From JANQPD01 sp963715655 (lineage in GTDB: Bacteria > Bacteroidota > Bacteroidia > Flavobacteriales > Schleiferiaceae), in assembly GCA_963715655.1 (NCBI GenBank), contig OY970262.1, positions 310,001 through 374,000 on the forward strand: a DNA stretch of 64,000 nt, in the 5' to 3' direction. The notes beneath the pieces were generated by a model that was given only the letters and a program-made list of their open reading frames with translations, had not been told where the DNA came from and ran no database searches. The position numbers and the translations under genes were made by a program. Positions 60,877 to 64,000 of the stretch are shown here, piece after piece (position 1 is the first letter of the stretch; each line of letters starts with the position of its first letter).

Positions 60877-61159
60877 TCACCTAAATAAATCTGAATGAGA
60901 GCCTACACGCACCAATTTAATTTCTTTTGGGTTTTCAATCTGAATCCAAATAATAAGCAAATCTGGTTTAATATGGCATTCCCAATTATCCGCAAAATCG
61001 ACTTTTAACTTATGAGGTTTCATTTTTAACGGTATGCCCTCAAAGCCTTTTGCTTGCAAGAGTTTTAACGTTTCAGAAACTAACACTAGGTTTTGCGGGT
61101 TCGATTTGATTTTTTTTAAGGTCTTTTTTAAACCTAGTGGTGGCTATGAGTTGATTCAT
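60877..61159 (-). pseudogene. YafQ/RelE-type toxin gene, frameshifted in an A8 run
   Basis: ATG at 61159 reads NQLIATTRFKKDLKK, the start of YafQ/RelE toxins, and then leaves frame at eight A (61110-61117). The second frame (60877-61086, up to IKSNPQNLVLVSETL) continues with the rest: LLQAKGFEGIPLKMKPHKLKVDFADNWECHIKPDLLIIW...VGSHSDLF, containing the conserved His and the IKPDLLIIW core of the family. One A fewer would give an intact ~93-aa ribosome-dependent mRNA interferase. Its start is 1 base after the antitoxin stop. Confidence 0.75.
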
Positions 61160-61160
61160 T

Positions 61161-61385
61161 TTACAGGTTTTCTAAAAATGCATCAACATCATTAATTGGG
61201 ATGAGATTTTTTCCTTCTCTAGCTTCGTTGATAGCTTTTTTCGTGTCGGTATTCCGGATATCACCCACGTCTTTATAAAGTAAATATTCAATGTAGTTAT
61301 TTAAACTTCTTTTTTCGGCCAAAGCTTTTTCCTTTACCAATCTAAGAAGCTCTTTATCAAATCGTAATGCAGTCTGTACTTTCAT
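61161..61385 (-). CDS. RelB/DinJ-like antitoxin, 74 aa
   Basis: The N-terminal part is a ribbon-helix-helix DNA-binding domain (KVQTALRFDKELLRLVKEKALAEKRSLNNYIEYLLYK); the C-terminal ~30 residues form the toxin-wrapping tail (INDVDAFLENL). It stands directly before the toxin gene, with the usual order for RelBE-type pairs, and would repress its own promoter. Confidence 0.82.
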   Translation of the reverse strand: MKVQTALRFDKELLRLVKEKALAEKRSLNNYIEYLLYKDVGDIRNTDTKKAINEAREGKNLIPINDVDAFLENL

Positions 61386-61751
61386 GTTTTAAATTTTAAG
61401 GGAACGTACAAAATAACAGAGTGTTATACATTAGATATTATTCCTAATGCTTTTTTTTATTACCACAAAATACTTAGGTGGGTATATCCTTAAAAAGCCT
61501 CCCTTTTCAACGCGAGTTGTCTTTTTTTCAAACCGTTTCAACTTCCTGCGAGCATCCCACCTCACTACATCTTCTTTAAGTAACCCGCTTTTTCCTGCGA
61601 GCGTCCCGCTCGTACAAACTAAAAATCGCAAACCGGCACTTCAATATTTCACTCCCTCTGCAATCTACTCAACCAAAGTACCCAACCAATCAATTTAACT
61701 GCTGTGGTGCTTTAGAAATAGCTTCATTTGTGTTTCCTAAAATTCAACGTT
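61386..61751. other. 366-bp intergenic region with short repeats
   Basis: Two direct copies of TTCCTGCGAGC-R-TCCC-R-CTC (61543-61563 and 61592-61611), about 49 bases apart, perhaps part of a REP element. No gene is supported; open frames in both directions here (61431-61698) have low-complexity, repeat-derived translations. Confidence 0.5.
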
Positions 61752-64000
61752 ATGCGCGCAAAAATTACTCGCAATTTTATTTTCTTACTAGCGGCCTGTT
61801 TCTTCCTCTCTACCAAAATACAGGCGCAAACCATACAGCTAGGCTCAGGCACAAGTGTAAATGGTGCGCAGGGCGCTTCGCCTATAAATATTTACTTCCG
61901 CAGTATGCACATGCAAATTGTATATACTCGGGCTGAACTTAATGCTGCCGGAATAAGCAGCGGCAGACTTACAGATGTAGGTTTTTTCGTTACGGGGGTG
62001 CCATCTCACAACTTGCCTAATTTTAAACTAGCCATTGCGCATACTGACTCTGCAAGCGCGGATGATAACATTACCGCAAATTTTTTACAGGCTTACTCAA
62101 ACGCTTCTTATGCGCCAGTGGCGGGAGGTTTTGATATGTTGCCTTTAGACAACACTTTCTTTTGGAACGGTGTGGATAACATTGTGCTTGATATTTGTTT
62201 TGACCGCGTGCCAAACTATACCAGCACAGGGCAGGTAAGAGTTTACACCGATAATACGGTAGGATATGCCAGAGAAGATGGGTCTGACCAATGCGGTGTA
62301 ATCACTGACCAAACAACATCGGATAAACCACAAATACAACTGACTTTTGCGCCAAACATTGCTGATAATGCAGGTGCAACGGGTTCTAATTTAGGCAGCA
62401 TACTTTGCCAAGGCAGTCAGCCAATTAGTGCTACCGTGCAAAACTTAGGAAACAACCAAATTACTGGCTTAAATGTAGGTTGGGAGGTAAATGGCGTAGT
62501 ACAAACACCCGCCAGTTTTACCGGAACTTTAGATACTTTATTTGGCGTAGGAGCCACCACTGCCCAAGTAGCTTTGGGCAATTTTAATTTTATAGCGGGT
62601 GTTACGTACAACTTAAAAATATGGACAAGCCAACCCAACGGAAACGCTGATGCCTTGACTGCCGATGATACATTGTTTTTAAACAACCTTACCGTAGGCA
62701 TGGGCGGAATTTATACTATTGGCGGAGCCTCGCCAGATTACGCCAGTTTTACCTTAGCAGTAAATGATCTTAAAAACAAAGGCCTTTGCGATGCCGTTAC
62801 GTTTAACGTAGCCAACGGCAGCTACTTTGAACAAATAGCATTAGGAAATATTCCTGGAAACTCTAGCGTAAACACAATTACGTTTCAAGGGGCAAATGGC
62901 GATTCTTCTTTAGCCAAGGTTTCATTCAATGCAAATAACTTTAGCAATAATTACACGCTGCAGCTAGATAGCATTGCGCACCTAACCATCAAAAACCTTA
63001 GCTTAATAGCTACGGGCACTACGTATGATCGGGTGATGTTGATTGACGAAAGCGTAAATTATTTGACCATAGAAAATTGCGCTATTGAAAATAATGCCGC
63101 AAGCACACCAAACGGGTACGAACTGGTAAGCTTAGAAAGCGGTGCCAATAGCGATTATATCAGTTTTAAAAACACACGCTTTTACCAAGGAGAAGAAGCG
63201 TTTGTGAGTTATGGAAGTGATGCAGAACACCTGAGTTTTATGGGCAACCGTTTTATCAATCAGCGTGATGATGGGTTGATTATAGAAAATTGCGATTACC
63301 TAACCATTGAAGATAATTACCTGAGCACCAACTCTACCAACACGTTTGATGGATTTTATATATACGATTGTGATAGCGCGGTTTCTATTCAGCGCAACCA
63401 ACTGATAAACATGCGTGGCGGACGTGGAATTTATTATTCTTCTAGCAATGCTAGTGCCGCAAACCCAGCCATTATTGCCAACAACTTTGTGCATCAAAAT
63501 AGCACATCTACTTTTAGTGAAGGCATTTACATAGATTTTAGTTCCAATACACACTTGTATTTTAACACGGTAAATATTGCTTCCACCAATGCAGATAACA
63601 GCGGTATTTACATCTCCGGAAACGGGGGTATAACTATGCTGAACAACAATGTGCGCGCCAATGGTGGTGTAGCCATTTATGTATCTAACGATAGTGATGT
63701 TGACAGCAGCAGCTACAACAATTGGTACAGTACAGGAAATAATTTAGCCTATTGGGATGGCAACGATTATACAAACTTATCTGCTCTGCAAAGTGCTTTT
63801 GGCAAAGATGGAAACTCCATAAGTGAACCGCCCTTTTTTATTAATGATACGTCTTTTATAAGTGGCCAAATTGCCCTTAACAATGCTGCAACTCCTATTG
63901 CAGGAATAACCTTAGATATTGAAGGAGAAACCCGAAATGTCAGCAATCCGGATATGGGTGCAGATGAATTTACACCAACCGGTACTGATGCCGGGCTTTT
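61752..64000 (+). CDS. Large secreted beta-helix protein, 3' end beyond the window
   Basis: Open from ATG 61752 to the window edge (at least 749 codons). A signal peptide (FIFLLAACFFLSTKIQAQ) is followed by a ~190-residue beta domain, one Ig-like unit (ISATVQNLGNNQITGLNVGWEVNG) and a right-handed beta-helix with repeating units (LTIKNLSLIATGT, LTIENCAIENNAA, LSFMGNRFINQRD, LTIEDNYLSTNST, VSIQRNQLINMRG). The organisation is common in T9SS-exported Bacteroidota surface proteins, and a C-terminal sorting domain is expected beyond the edge but is not seen. Confidence 0.85.
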   Translation, partial: MRAKITRNFIFLLAACFFLSTKIQAQTIQLGSGTSVNGAQGASPINIYFRSMHMQIVYTRAELNAAGISSGRLTDVGFFVTGVPSHNLPNFKLAIAHTDSASADDNITANFLQAYSNASYAPVAGGFDMLPLDNTFFWNGVDNIVLDICFDRVPNYTSTGQVRVYTDNTVGYAREDGSDQCGVITDQTTSDKPQIQLTFAPNIADNAGATGSNLGSILCQGSQPISATVQNLGNNQITGLNVGWEVNGVVQTPASFTGTLDTLFGVGATTAQVALGNFNFIAGVTYNLKIWTSQPNGNADALTADDTLFLNNLTVGMGGIYTIGGASPDYASFTLAVNDLKNKGLCDAVTFNVANGSYFEQIALGNIPGNSSVNTITFQGANGDSSLAKVSFNANNFSNNYTLQLDSIAHLTIKNLSLIATGTTYDRVMLIDESVNYLTIENCAIENNAASTPNGYELVSLESGANSDYISFKNTRFYQGEEAFVSYGSDAEHLSFMGNRFINQRDDGLIIENCDYLTIEDNYLSTNSTNTFDGFYIYDCDSAVSIQRNQLINMRGGRGIYYSSSNASAANPAIIANNFVHQNSTSTFSEGIYIDFSSNTHLYFNTVNIASTNADNSGIYISGNGGITMLNNNVRANGGVAIYVSNDSDVDSSSYNNWYSTGNNLAYWDGNDYTNLSALQSAFGKDGNSISEPPFFINDTSFISGQIALNNAATPIAGITLDIEGETRNVSNPDMGADEFTPTGTDAGL

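Noticed and set aside
61431..61698. Open frames in both directions before the beta-helix gene
   Set aside because: They are translations of short direct repeats and poly-T stretches.

Overview
The window reads as a low-GC chromosomal segment of a Bacteroidota bacterium, most likely Flavobacteriales. The evidence is several secreted proteins with type IX secretion (T9SS) C-terminal sorting domains, a PorW/SprE-type T9SS lipoprotein, the flavobacterial order M23 peptidase - porW - bactofilin - atpZ - DUF6168-like - atpB-E-F-H-A-G (atpD/atpC not adjacent), a tatA-gatA-MltD-DUF4837 cluster, and promoters of the Bacteroidota type (TTG, then TAnnTTTG about 18-20 nt later). Species cannot be named.

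Layout. 0-3.6 kb is accessory DNA: a ~440-bp direct repeat flanks a lipoprotein gene and a frameshifted gene, next to decayed coding sequence. 3.6-5.1 kb holds one T9SS-sorted protein. 5.7-17.9 kb is a conserved core: cell-envelope genes and the F1Fo ATP synthase operon. It is interrupted between the DUF6168-like gene and atpB by about 2.4 kb of extra DNA with two MITE-like elements, a DUF1287 gene and the wreck of an outer-membrane barrel gene. 18-31 kb carries two paralogous T9SS proteins, rseP, a peptidase-M1-like protein without catalytic residues, a biotin carrier protein, a sigma factor/dual-membrane barrel/lipoprotein operon, a PKD-rich T9SS protein and a PfkB kinase. 31.0-31.8 kb is a tRNA-Asn locus with three tRNA-derived chimeric repeats around a small GIY-YIG nuclease gene. 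31.9-44.9 kb is lineage-specific: large T9SS proteins (SBBP-like, CotH/lamin-tail), small lipoproteins, a second sigma/anti-sigma-like/Spy-like operon, and truncated genes. 45.1-49.4 kb is again core (DUF4837, MltD-like, gatA, tatA).

50.2-57.2 kb is an accessory island bounded by a perfect 20-bp inverted repeat. It contains a winged-helix/coiled-coil protein, an HNH-type nuclease, an IS1595-like transposase with no convincing terminal repeats, a two-gene operon of unknown function, an XRE regulator, a 62-aa protein with a decayed second copy, and a small T9SS protein. A 12-bp operator-like sequence occurs at both the transposase promoter and the XRE intergenic region. 57.4-60.7 kb has a lipoprotein and a TolB-like/outer-membrane gene pair that share an 18-bp palindrome-like upstream site. 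60.9-61.4 kb is a toxin-antitoxin pair whose toxin is frameshifted in an A8 run. A large beta-helix secreted protein runs off the right edge.

Main points for follow-up: the tRNA-Asn/GIY-YIG chimeras with an inserted 16-bp palindrome; the inverted-repeat-bounded island; the MITE whose removal restores a reading frame; long hairpins between atpE/atpF and atpA/atpG; a sensor-like protein predicted to span both membranes; and a sigma-factor gene that seems to need a non-canonical ATT start. Several genes (2.1, 42.0 and 61.1 kb) carry single-base frameshifts, so either decay or sequencing error should be considered.
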